Assembly (NCBI GenBank): GCA_000991135.1
Contig: LBST01000002.1
Coordinates: forward strand, 1-64,000
Direction of reading: 5' to 3'
DNA from: Candidatus Roizmanbacteria bacterium GW2011_GWC1_37_12
GTDB taxonomy: Bacteria > Patescibacteriota > Microgenomatia > UBA1406 > GWC2-37-13
DNA: 64,000 bases
Below the pieces are notes generated by a model, which worked only from the letters and a program-made list of their open reading frames with translations, searched no databases and was not told the origin of the DNA. This document shows, piece by piece, positions 1 to 6,544 of the stretch. The position numbers and the translations under genes were made by a program. Every line of letters starts with the position of its first letter. Position 1 is the first letter of the stretch.

Positions 1-66
1 AGGATACTTTAATCATACTAAAATTATGAAATATTAACTTTGGAGCATTATATCAATTTAAAGTAG

Positions 67-240
67 TTAATTCAGACCCATTTTTTGAAACTTAAGCCGA
101 TTAAGATATAGATCCATATAAAAAAGAAATACCTTAAAATCTTGTTCATCTAAAAAGATCGGCATCTTATTTACACCTCGGTTATACACGTGATAAAAGC
201 CTTTCTCAACATAAATTTTTATAGAATTTTTACTAGGCAT
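67..240 (-). pseudogene. N-terminal fragment of an IS200-like / REP-associated tyrosine transposase
   Basis: The translated residues resemble the start of the Y1 (IS200-like, REP-associated) transposase family: a FYHVYNRGVNK block is followed by an IFLDEQDFKVFL block, a pairing typical of these proteins. The frame stops after about 57 residues, before the HUH and catalytic Tyr motifs, and none of those motifs appear in the remaining 66 bases of the window. I place the start at the internal Met of MPSKNS rather than at the longer track start, whose extra residues read through a palindrome. It is probably a dead remnant. It matters because a REP-like hairpin sits 25 nt upstream of its start, the arrangement expected of a transposase and its cognate repeat. 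Confidence 0.65.
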
Positions 241-264
241 ATTTAAAAAAAGGACGGTCTTTAA

Positions 265-292
265 AAGGACAGTTCCTTTAGGAACTGTCCTT
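265..292. repeat. REP-like palindrome, copy 1 (next to transposase remnant)
   Basis: A perfect inverted repeat has 12-bp arms (AAGGACAGTTCC and its complement) around a TTTA loop. A second copy at 18883-18910 differs by one base in each arm, and the two differences compensate each other, so pairing is kept. It sits just upstream of the transposase fragment, like a REP next to its RAYT gene. Confidence 0.75.
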
Positions 293-315
293 ATTAAAAC
301 AGAAGAAAAAACCAA

Positions 316-384
316 TGTCTATAGACTATACGCTACAAAAGTGATGTTTTAGAAAAACAGAACAAGATAATTTCTTCGATATGC
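316..384. repeat. Dispersed element with GACTATACGCTACAAA block, copy A
   Basis: This stretch shares a block of about 24 bases (TGTCTATRGACTATACGC, then TACAAA), and about 30-35 bases later a second block (TTTCTT-CGATATGC), with 5017-5085. The bases between the blocks are not conserved. Both copies lie between divergent genes. The nature is unknown; a transposon end, a structured RNA or a regulatory site are all possible. Confidence 0.5.
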
Positions 385-386
385 CA

Positions 387-415
387 TTGACAAGAAAAAG
401 AAGAAGAAGTAAAAT
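387..415 (+). promoter_or_regulatory. Sigma70-type promoter for the 425 ORF
   Basis: A perfect TTGACA is followed after 17 bases by TAAAAT, whose last base lies 9 nt before the ATG at 425. The transcript would have almost no 5' leader. Confidence 0.65.
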
Positions 416-424
416 TCTCCTAAG

Positions 425-631
425 ATGAGAATTCTAAAGTTAGTTAATCCTACAAGAAAAGATGCTTTTGATGCTGCAAGAGATGGTAGATATATTTATG
501 GTTGGAAAATTGCCCAAATGTTAAGAGCTATTAATAGAATCTCCAATGAAACCTTAGGAGCCATAAAAGAAGGTTTAGTTAGAATTGAGCAATACAGACA
601 AAGAAACAGGAATTCTAGATTCAAAGCTTAA
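425..631 (+). CDS. Small hypothetical protein (68 aa)
   Basis: I do not recognise this protein. It is basic, has no membrane segment or signal peptide, and is probably mostly helical, with motifs such as DAARDGRYIYGWK and a C-terminal Arg/Gln-rich tail. A clean consensus promoter directly upstream and normal amino-acid composition favour a real gene over a chance ORF. It stands alone between the transposase remnant and the convergent recR. The basic tail would suit nucleic-acid binding, but that is only a guess. Confidence 0.6.
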   Translation: MRILKLVNPTRKDAFDAARDGRYIYGWKIAQMLRAINRISNETLGAIKEGLVRIEQYRQRNRNSRFKA

Positions 632-649
632 TTTAAATTATTAAAATAA

Positions 650-1261
650 TTAAAACTTATTTCTTCCCTCAATTGCCTTTTTCAGGGTCATGTAGTCGGC
701 ATATTCAAGATTGGCACCTATTGGAAGTCCGTAAGCCAGTCTCGTAATTTTGATTTTGGATTTTTGATTTTGGATTTTACTCTTAATGTACATCGCCGTC
801 GCTTCCCCCTCCATATCAGGATTCGTCGCCAAAATAATTTCCTTGACTCTTGATTCATGATTCTTAATTCTTAATTCTAAACTCTTAATTTGAATGTCTT
901 CCGGTCCGACATGGTTTAAAGGATCGATCTTTCCGTGAAGGACATGATAGACGCCGTTATAAATGTTACCGGTTTCAAACGACAACAGATCCAAAACCGT
1001 TTCTACAACGGTAATGATAGAATGATCTCGTTTTTCATCTTTACAGATTTCACAAAGATCGCTTTCTGTTAAATTAAAACAATTCTTGCAGAACTTAGTT
1101 TTCTCTTTCAAAGAAGAAATGCTCTCGGAAAAATCTTTCAGATCTTCATTTGGAAGTCTTAAAAAATAAAATGCCAATCTATTAGCAGTTTTTTCACCTA
1201 TTCCAGGGAGTCTCTCTAAAAATAGACTGATTTTTTTTAAATTATTAGGTAAAGATGTCAT
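650..1261 (-). CDS. recR: Recombination protein RecR
   Basis: RecR acts with RecO (RecFOR pathway) to load RecA at single-strand gaps. Visible in order are a helix-hairpin-helix (RLPGIGEKTANRLA, about residues 18-31), a four-Cys zinc site (C58, C61, C70, C73), and a Toprim domain with VVETVLDLL and the ATNPDMEGEATA block, ending in a typical EGR C terminus. Length (203 aa) fits the family. The start overlaps the RNase J stop by 4 nt (ATGA), so the two are probably translationally coupled. Two loops in the Toprim region are lengthened by low-complexity peptides (LELRIKNHESRVKE and SKIQNQKSKIKI) encoded by AT-rich repeat tracts, which is unusual for RecR. Confidence 0.95.
   Translation of the reverse strand: MTSLPNNLKKISLFLERLPGIGEKTANRLAFYFLRLPNEDLKDFSESISSLKEKTKFCKNCFNLTESDLCEICKDEKRDHSIITVVETVLDLLSFETGNIYNGVYHVLHGKIDPLNHVGPEDIQIKSLELRIKNHESRVKEIILATNPDMEGEATAMYIKSKIQNQKSKIKITRLAYGLPIGANLEYADYMTLKKAIEGRNKF
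733..900. repeat. Two AT-rich simple-repeat tracts inside recR
   Basis: Imperfect tandem repeats of GATTTTGGATTTTT type (about 745-780) and of CTTGATTCATGATTCTTAA type (about 842-895) are read in frame in recR. Both map to surface loops between Toprim core segments. Similar tracts occur in lepA, the transketolase genes, GT39 and a GT2 gene in this window. Confidence 0.6.
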
Positions 1262-2931
1262 AACTGAATTATTTCCACCGCAATCAACGGCCTTCTTCCT
1301 TTTTCCTTAAAGAAAAACTCTTCCAGGTCGCCAATCACATCACGTCTAATCTTATTGACGTCAAAGACTCTCCCGCCTCTTGGTTTTAAAGATTTCTCGA
1401 TTAAAGAAATCGCGGCCTTGTATAGTGTTTCTTCTTCTTTTTCAAAGATGAATCCTTTTGAGACTATTCTTGGCCTCGTCACCAATCTCCCTAAATTGTC
1501 AATTATTAAAAACGTAAATACTACTCCGTCGGTCGAAATAGTTTTTCTGTCTCTTAAGACCACATTGCCGATATCTCCTACTCCATAAGCGTCGACGTAG
1601 ATATTTTTTGTTTCCACTTCTTGTCCCCGATAGGCTTTATTTCCTTTAACAAACAAGATTGTTTCACCTTCAGCTAGTGCAAATACTTTTTCTTTTCCAT
1701 ATCCAAGTCCTGTTACCAAATTTTCATACTGCTTCTGGTGTCTAATTGTGCCGCCTATAGGGATAAAGTAGGCGGGATTGGTAAATCTTATGAGGTATTT
1801 TAAATCTTCCTGGTTTCCGTGGCCAGACGAGTGTAGCTGTTCAGCGATATCAGAATAGACGACATCGGCGCCCTGTGACACTAAATCTTCAATTACTCCA
1901 TAAACTTCGTTTTCATTGCCGGGAATCGGGTCTGAAGAAAAAATTATTTTATCTCCAGGCTTTATTTTAACATAAGGATTTTGCCTATCGGCTAATTTTG
2001 ACAGGGCTGACCCGTATTGGCCTTGAGAACCTGCCGCTATGAGGCAAATCTTGTTGGGAGGCAATTTAATCAAGTCTTCATCGCGAGCAAAAAGAGAGTC
2101 GGGGATAGGAAGGTAACCAATTCCAGATGCCAACTTAGTTGATTCTTTCATTGATCTTCCTAGAAAAATTATTTTTCGATTGAACTTAATCGCCGCCTCG
2201 ACACATTGGCGGATACGGGAAATGTTCGAAGAAAAAGTCGTCATAATAAATTTGCCCCTAGTCTTTCTCATTTCGTCCTCGAAGGTCTGACCGACAATAG
2301 ATTCGGATAAAGTTAAGCCTGGACGTTCCGAACCCAAACAGTCCGAAAGCAAACACAAAATTCCCTCGTGTCCGGCTTTGGCAATTTTATAAAAATCCGG
2401 AGGCGAACCATAGGGAGGAGTAAGGTCGAGCTTAAAATCAGATCCGTGATAAAAAGATCCAATCGGAGTTTTTATTATTATGTGAGTCGTATCGGGAATC
2501 GAGTGGGTCATTTTTATAAAAGAGGCTCTAAAGTCTCCGAAAGAATATTCTTTTTCAAAATCCACCCTGTTTATTGCGAGCTTCTTCCCTCTTTCTTTGA
2601 ATTTATTTTCGACAAAAACAGAAGTGAGTTTGCTAGCATAAATAGATGGTTCTCCCAATTCCTGATAGTGGTAAGGTAAAGCACCAATATGATCTTCATG
2701 ACCATGAGTCAATAATATAGCCCTGATTTTTTCTTTTTTATCTTTTAGATAAGAAATGTCCGGAATCACAAAATCAACCCCCAGCTCTTTCTCCAATGGA
2801 AAACCAATTCCACAATCAATAACAAGAATGTCTTTTAATTTCTCATTCTCATAAAGCTCATACAAATACATATTCTTTGTAACACCAACGATGCCACCCA
2901 AAGGAACAAAACGGATTTTAAAATTATTCAT
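1258..2931 (-). CDS. rnj: Ribonuclease J
   Basis: This is a metallo-beta-lactamase/beta-CASP nuclease with endo- and 5'-3' exonuclease activity on RNA, central to mRNA decay and rRNA maturation where RNase E is absent. The HGHEDH zinc motif is at residues 76-81, further metal ligands lie in HGSDFKLD (about 160) and the SSGHGNQED region (about 370), and a C-terminal domain follows. Length (557 aa) matches RNase J. It is the first gene of a two-gene unit with recR. Its upstream gap faces the divergent MIP18 gene, so the 60-bp spacer must hold both promoters. Confidence 0.93.
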   Translation of the reverse strand: MNNFKIRFVPLGGIVGVTKNMYLYELYENEKLKDILVIDCGIGFPLEKELGVDFVIPDISYLKDKKEKIRAILLTHGHEDHIGALPYHYQELGEPSIYASKLTSVFVENKFKERGKKLAINRVDFEKEYSFGDFRASFIKMTHSIPDTTHIIIKTPIGSFYHGSDFKLDLTPPYGSPPDFYKIAKAGHEGILCLLSDCLGSERPGLTLSESIVGQTFEDEMRKTRGKFIMTTFSSNISRIRQCVEAAIKFNRKIIFLGRSMKESTKLASGIGYLPIPDSLFARDEDLIKLPPNKICLIAAGSQGQYGSALSKLADRQNPYVKIKPGDKIIFSSDPIPGNENEVYGVIEDLVSQGADVVYSDIAEQLHSSGHGNQEDLKYLIRFTNPAYFIPIGGTIRHQKQYENLVTGLGYGKEKVFALAEGETILFVKGNKAYRGQEVETKNIYVDAYGVGDIGNVVLRDRKTISTDGVVFTFLIIDNLGRLVTRPRIVSKGFIFEKEEETLYKAAISLIEKSLKPRGGRVFDVNKIRRDVIGDLEEFFFKEKGRRPLIAVEIIQL

Positions 2932-2973
2932 AAATAATTATTAGAATTTAGCAATAAATCTCATTATAGCAAT

Positions 2974-2982
2974 TGCTATACT
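2974..2982 (+). promoter_or_regulatory. Extended -10 box for the MIP18 gene
   Basis: TGC-TATACT ends 9 nt before the ATG at 2992, an extended -10 box placed for a near-leaderless transcript. Confidence 0.5.
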
Positions 2983-2991
2983 TTATTAATA

Positions 2992-3339
2992 ATGAAACTC
3001 TCGAAAGAAAAAATTATGTCTGCTCTTGGTGAAGTTCTTGACCCTGAACTTAATATTTCTATCGTAGATCTAGGACTAGTATACAACGTAAAGATCGAAA
3101 AAGCAATCCCTTCTCGACACCCGCAAGGTGGCCGAACGGACTCCTTGCGGGTGGAAATCCTAATGACATTAACAACAATCGGTTGTCCTTTGATATCAAT
3201 GATCGAGGATGAAATAAAAAACAAACTTGAAGAACTGGGATTAAAAGAAAATCAAATCAAAATTGATCTAACATTTGATCCACCATGGAGTATGGAAAAA
3301 ATGTCGGAAAAAGCAAAAGCAATGTTAGGAATAAGCTAA
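2992..3339 (+). CDS. MIP18/DUF59-family iron-sulfur assembly protein
   Basis: The protein resembles the MIP18 (DUF59, SufT/PaaD-like) family, which helps assemble or deliver iron-sulfur clusters. Family features are the DPELNISIVDLGLVYNV N-terminal block, the MTLTTIGCP motif with the conserved Cys, and a FDPPWS block followed by a C-terminal helix. It is 115 aa, about 12 residues longer than usual. The extra residues (roughly SRHPQGGRTDSLR) are encoded by a GC-rich inverted repeat at 3118-3153 that lengthens a loop just before the conserved LTTIGCP strand. The gene is monocistronic and faces away from RNase J. Confidence 0.85.
   Translation: MKLSKEKIMSALGEVLDPELNISIVDLGLVYNVKIEKAIPSRHPQGGRTDSLRVEILMTLTTIGCPLISMIEDEIKNKLEELGLKENQIKIDLTFDPPWSMEKMSEKAKAMLGIS
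3118..3153. repeat. GC-rich palindrome inserted in frame in the MIP18 gene
   Basis: Perfect 11-bp arms (CACCCGCAAGG and its complement) enclose a 14-nt loop. The element is markedly richer in G+C than the gene around it and is translated in a surface-loop position, which indicates a transposed palindrome tolerated inside the coding sequence. Confidence 0.7.
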
Positions 3340-3356
3340 ACAGTTAAGTATTAAAC

Positions 3357-3472
3357 CTTAAACAGTTAAAAAAACTATTAAACTGTTAAGGATTAAACAA
3401 AAAAATTAATTTAAATGTTTAAAGTTTTAAAAGTTTTTTTAAGTTTTAACCGTTTAACGGTTTAACTGTTTT
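3357..3472. repeat. MITE-like AACAGTTAA element, copy 1
   Basis: This intergenic element aligns along nearly its whole length with 14636-14760. It has complementary ends (AAACAGTTAA versus TTAACTGTTT), an internal TTTTTTTAAGTTTTAACCG block and the palindrome CCGTTTAACGG. Both copies end only a few bases before the start codon of the next gene. No ORF is inside, consistent with a non-autonomous mobile element or a regulatory hairpin. Confidence 0.6.
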
Positions 3473-3477
3473 ATTCC

Positions 3478-4005
3478 ATGACAAAAGGTAAGCTACTAGA
3501 TGATACATTTGAACAGTTGGTTGAACTTGGGTCTTCTACTGCTAAAAAAACCGTTAAATCAGTGGCCCAAACGCTTAATCCTTTTTCTAGTCAATCTGTC
3601 ATTCCGAGCGAAGCCGATCTGTCAACTGGCGGAGAGGCGGAGTCGAGAAATCTCAAAACCTCGGAGGTTAAAAAAGCTAAGAATCACACGCCCTTAGACT
3701 TTCAAAAACTACAAAATAAATTTCAAGACAAAGAAAAAGTAAAAACCGAGGTTTTGAGAAATCGACTTTTCCAGATGGTCCGCCAAGGCGACGAAAGACT
3801 ACTTATGGAAAAGCGGCAAAAAGAACTGGAGAAAAAGAGACAGGAAATTTATCTGGAACAAGAGAAAAAACGAAAAGAAGAGGAAAAAAAGAAAAAAATG
3901 GCCGCTCCTATTCCTCTTGGTAAAATAAGAAAAAGCATTTTTTCCCCAAAAAAAGCCGCTCAACAACAGCACGCCGAAACCAAACCGGCATCAGGTAAAC
4001 AATAA
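3478..4005 (+). CDS. Hypothetical basic coiled-coil protein (175 aa)
   Basis: I cannot assign a function. The central and C-terminal part (about residues 95-150) is a highly charged helix rich in Glu, Lys and Arg that should form a coiled coil, followed by a basic tail ending in Ala/Gln/Lys-rich sequence. No signal peptide or membrane span is visible. Residues about 40-60 (VIPSEADLSTGGEAESRNLK) are encoded by a copy of the widespread TCATTCCGAGCGAAG palindrome, so that stretch is inserted repeat rather than native protein. The MITE-like element lies directly upstream and tRNA-Pro follows. Confidence 0.65.
   Translation: MTKGKLLDDTFEQLVELGSSTAKKTVKSVAQTLNPFSSQSVIPSEADLSTGGEAESRNLKTSEVKKAKNHTPLDFQKLQNKFQDKEKVKTEVLRNRLFQMVRQGDERLLMEKRQKELEKKRQEIYLEQEKKRKEEEKKKKMAAPIPLGKIRKSIFSPKKAAQQQHAETKPASGKQ
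3597..3654. repeat. TGTCATTCCGAGCGAAG-type palindromic repeat in frame
   Basis: TGTCATTCCGAGCGAAG at the left and GAGTCGAGAAATCTC at the right match the arms of the element at 7484-7554. Repeats of this consensus are common in bacterial genomes. Here the copy is translated within the coiled-coil protein. Confidence 0.6.
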
Positions 4006-4038
4006 TTTCTCCTCCGATTCATGGTAAAATAAGATCAA

Positions 4039-4112
4039 CGGAGTGTAGTTCAGATGGCCAGAACACACGGTTCGGGACCGTGAGGTCGGCGGTTCAAGTC
4101 CGCCCACTCCGA
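4039..4112 (+). tRNA. tRNA-Pro (anticodon CGG)
   Basis: A full cloverleaf can be drawn: acceptor CGGAGTG/CACTCCG, D stem GTTC/GAAC, anticodon stem CACGG/CCGTG with loop TTCGGGA (anticodon CGG), T stem GGCGG/CCGCC with loop TTCAAGT, and discriminator A. The 3' CCA is not encoded (CAC follows), so a CCA-adding enzyme is needed. Confidence 0.96.
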
Positions 4113-4148
4113 CACTAAAAAATTTAAGCTAGAAAGAAGGTGATTTTT

Positions 4149-4484
4149 ATGAACTGGTGGAAAATAGCAGGTAAAATACAAATTTTAACTGGCATTATTG
4201 CAATAATATTTTGAACTGTTTCAGGTTCATTTTTCTTAGGAATTGCTAATGGAATTCTAAATATATTAATAGGAATAGCTTTAATAAAAAAAGTTAAAGT
4301 AGTATTTTGGATTACCATTCCTTTAATTCTTTACATGGGATGGAATGTAATTTTTCAAATATCAAATTACACCTCATTTAAAGAAATTAATATATTTCAA
4401 CTTGTTAACTGGACATTAAGCATCGTTGTGTTAATTTCTTATATCATGCTTTGGGAACAAATTAGGAAAGAAAACAAAAAATAA
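4149..4484 (+). pseudogene. Small membrane protein gene interrupted by an in-frame TGA
   Basis: From the ATG at 4149, preceded by a good Shine-Dalgarno (GAAGGTGA), the frame runs 111 codons to TAA at 4482 with one interruption, TGA at 4212-4214 (codon 22). The product would be hydrophobic with three or four membrane spans (GIIAIIF, FFLGIANGILNILIGIAL, ITIPLILYMGWNVIF, TLSIVVLISYIML) and a charged C terminus. The TGA falls inside the first span. Since neighbouring genes stop at TGA, this is best read as a nonsense mutation or sequencing error; readthrough is less likely. The family is not recognised. The track's 4124-4318 minus ORF is a shadow of it. Confidence 0.55.
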
Positions 4485-4516
4485 TCCATGTTTTTTACTT
4501 AATTGCTGAATTTTTA

Positions 4517-4966
4517 TTAATATTCGATACCATATTGCTCTAGTCTTTCTTTTCTTCTTTTATGATCCCAATATAATTGCCAATGGCCAACTTTTATTCC
4601 CGGTTGAATTATAAAATCAGCTAATAAATTATCGATTGTCTCGAAAACTTTTTCTTTTACGACTTTACCTTTAAAAACTTTTACTAATTTTAATTTCTCA
4701 TTTGTTAAAAAAAGCGAATATTTTGAAACAGTTCCGTTTGATACGTTCAATATCTCACAAATATTCCGTTGAGCTATTCCTTTTAATAAGAGGTATATTA
4801 TCGTAATTCTTTTGGCAAATAAGATCTTTTCTTTGGATGTAAAAAACTCATTCATTATTACAAAAAAATCTTCTCTGTTTCCACCTTTCCTCAACAAATA
4901 AAGAAGTAATTTATAAATTTTATTTAAAAGCTTGTCCGGAAGTCTTTTACGAGAAATATTAACCAT
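4517..4966 (-). CDS. TrpR/YerC-family transcriptional regulator
   Basis: This resembles the Trp repressor superfamily (TrpR/YerC). An N-terminal helical region includes FFTSKEKILFAKRITIIYLLLKG, followed by a helix-turn-helix of the form QRNICEILNVSNGTVSKYSLFL at about residues 65-87, the DNA-reading unit of this family. The protein (149 aa) is about 50 residues longer than TrpR and carries a basic, aromatic C-terminal tail not known from TrpR. Directly upstream is a 26-bp perfect palindrome that overlaps the likely promoter, so the gene probably represses itself. Whether it senses tryptophan is unknown, and no tryptophan biosynthesis genes are in the window. Confidence 0.75.
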   Translation of the reverse strand: MVNISRKRLPDKLLNKIYKLLLYLLRKGGNREDFFVIMNEFFTSKEKILFAKRITIIYLLLKGIAQRNICEILNVSNGTVSKYSLFLTNEKLKLVKVFKGKVVKEKVFETIDNLLADFIIQPGIKVGHWQLYWDHKRRKERLEQYGIEY

Positions 4967-4970
4967 AATA

Positions 4971-4996
4971 AGTTCAGTTAACTAGTTAACTGAACT
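4971..4996. promoter_or_regulatory. Perfect 26-bp palindromic operator of the TrpR-like gene
   Basis: The site is AGTTCAGTTAACT followed by AGTTAACTGAACT, a perfect dyad 5 bp upstream of the regulator's start codon. It shares the 11-mer ACTAGTTAACT with the classical E. coli trp operator core. A plausible minus-strand promoter (TAGACA, 17-bp spacer, TAAAGT) runs into its distal edge, placing it to block transcription. Confidence 0.75.
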
Positions 4997-5016
4997 TTAT
5001 CGTAAATATTCTTTCT

Positions 5017-5085
5017 TGTCTATGGACTATACGCTACAAAGCAGTACTTTTGGATTATTGGGACAACTATTTTCTTACGATATGC
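5017..5085. repeat. Dispersed element with GACTATACGCTACAAA block, copy B
   Basis: This is the second copy of the element at 316-384, with the same leading block (TGTCTATGGACTATACGC, then TACAAA) and the same trailing TTTCTT-CGATATGC block. It lies between the divergent TrpR-like gene and cysS. Confidence 0.5.
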
Positions 5086-5112
5086 TGTCTGTAGATTTAG
5101 CTTCAAATGATC

Positions 5113-5121
5113 TGCTATACT
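5113..5121 (+). promoter_or_regulatory. Extended -10 box of cysS
   Basis: TGC-TATACT ends 7 nt before the cysS ATG. The same nine bases precede the MIP18 gene. The start would be leaderless. Confidence 0.55.
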
Positions 5122-5128
5122 TTCATCT

Positions 5129-6526
5129 ATGAAACTCTACAATACCTTATCTCGAAAAATCGAGGAGTTTAAGCCGATAAATCCATCTTTGGTTACTTTG
5201 TATACCTGCGGACCGACTGTTTACGATTATTCGCATATCGGACACATGCGCGCTTACGTTGTTAATGACCTGCTAAAAAGAACTCTTAAATTTTTAGGAT
5301 ACAAAGTCAAACACGTCATGAATATCACCGATGTTGGACACCTGACAGGCGATGACGACACAGGAGAAGACAAATTGGAAAAAGGAGCTAAGAAAACAAA
5401 AAAAACAGTTTGGGATGTCGTGAAATTTTTTACTGATTATCATTTTAAATCAACCGACGCTTTAAATATTTTAAGGCCGGATATCATTTGTGCAGCAACA
5501 GAGCATATAAAAGAAATGATTGAAATGATAAAAAAATTGACCACCAATGGTTTAACTTATGAAACTAAAGAGGCAGTATATTTTGACGTTTCAAAGTTTC
5601 CAACCTACGGTAAACTTTCTGGCCAATCACTTTCTGAAAAATTAAAAGGCGCTCGTCAAGACGTCTACGTCGATCCGAAGAAAAAAAATAAGGCTGATTT
5701 TGCATTGTGGTTCAAGCGAGTCGGCCGATTTGCCGACCATTCCATGCATTGGCAGTCTCCTTGGGGAGAAGGTTTTCCCGGCTGGCATATCGAATGTAGC
5801 GCTATGAGTATGAAATATTTGGGAGAAAACATTGACATTCATACTGGAGGAATAGACCATATTCCGGTTCATCATGAAAATGAGATTGCTCAATCAGAGG
5901 GAGTGATAGGCAAACAGTTTGTCAACTATTGGTTTCACTACAACTTTCTCATGGTTGATAACCAAAAAATGAGTAAGTCGCTTGGCAATTTTTATACGCT
6001 AGACGATATAAAAAAACACAATATCGATCCTTTGGCTTTGAGATATTTATTCTTACAGTCGCATTACCGTCAGCTTGCTAACTTTACCTGGAAATCGATT
6101 GAAGCCGCTAACGAGGGATTAAATAAATTGCGAGCTATTATCGCTGACTTAAAACCATCCTCAAATGAGTCTTATGAGTCAGATAAATCTCAGTCTTTTA
6201 CACAACGATTTAACGAAGCACTCGCCAACGACTTCCAAATACCACAGGCGTTGGCAGTCGCCTGGGAGATGCTAAAGTCAGATCTTTCATCAAAGAAAAA
6301 ACTTGATCTTTTGTTTGACTTTGATAGAGTTTTCGGCTTAAAACTTGATGTAATCAGCAAAGAAAAAATTCCCGAAGAAATAATTAAATTAGCAGAACAA
6401 CGTAAACTAGCAAGAAAAAATAAAAATTTTTCCAAATCCGATGAACTTAGAAAAAAAATAAACGCTTTAGGATTTTCTATTGAAGATTTAGAAAACAACA
6501 AATTTAAACTAAAAACTCTCAACTAA
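5129..6526 (+). CDS. cysS: Cysteinyl-tRNA synthetase
   Basis: This class I synthetase charges tRNA-Cys. The zinc-ligand Cys in [14 protein letters not shown] precedes the HIGH motif at residues 36-39. The WHIECSAMS and [10 protein letters not shown] segments supply the other zinc ligands, and the KMSKS loop is at about 280-284. Length (465 aa) is normal and the C-terminal anticodon-binding helices are present. A Ser/Glu-rich stretch ([13 protein letters not shown]) around residue 345 is encoded by a short direct repeat (ATGAGTCTTATGAGTC) and looks like an expanded loop. The gene has its own near-leaderless promoter and is divergent from the TrpR-like regulator. Confidence 0.96.
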   Translation: MKLYNTLSRKIEEFKPINPSLVTLYTCGPTVYDYSHIGHMRAYVVNDLLKRTLKFLGYKVKHVMNITDVGHLTGDDDTGEDKLEKGAKKTKKTVWDVVKFFTDYHFKSTDALNILRPDIICAATEHIKEMIEMIKKLTTNGLTYETKEAVYFDVSKFPTYGKLSGQSLSEKLKGARQDVYVDPKKKNKADFALWFKRVGRFADHSMHWQSPWGEGFPGWHIECSAMSMKYLGENIDIHTGGIDHIPVHHENEIAQSEGVIGKQFVNYWFHYNFLMVDNQKMSKSLGNFYTLDDIKKHNIDPLALRYLFLQSHYRQLANFTWKSIEAANEGLNKLRAIIADLKPSSNESYESDKSQSFTQRFNEALANDFQIPQALAVAWEMLKSDLSSKKKLDLLFDFDRVFGLKLDVISKEKIPEEIIKLAEQRKLARKNKNFSKSDELRKKINALGFSIEDLENNKFKLKTLN

Positions 6527-6544
6527 ACTGTTCACTTTTCATTA

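Noticed and set aside
2368-2679. Plus-strand ORFs inside RNase J (also 1355-1588)
   Set aside because: Shadows of a conserved gene, with no ribosome site or homology.
4124-4318. Minus-strand ORF of 64 aa
   Set aside because: It is the complement of the broken membrane gene and lacks a promoter or family resemblance.
4149-4484. Evidence for UGA recoding
   Set aside because: RNase J, uL10, gyrA and other intact genes end with TGA at the expected C terminus, so UGA is a stop here.
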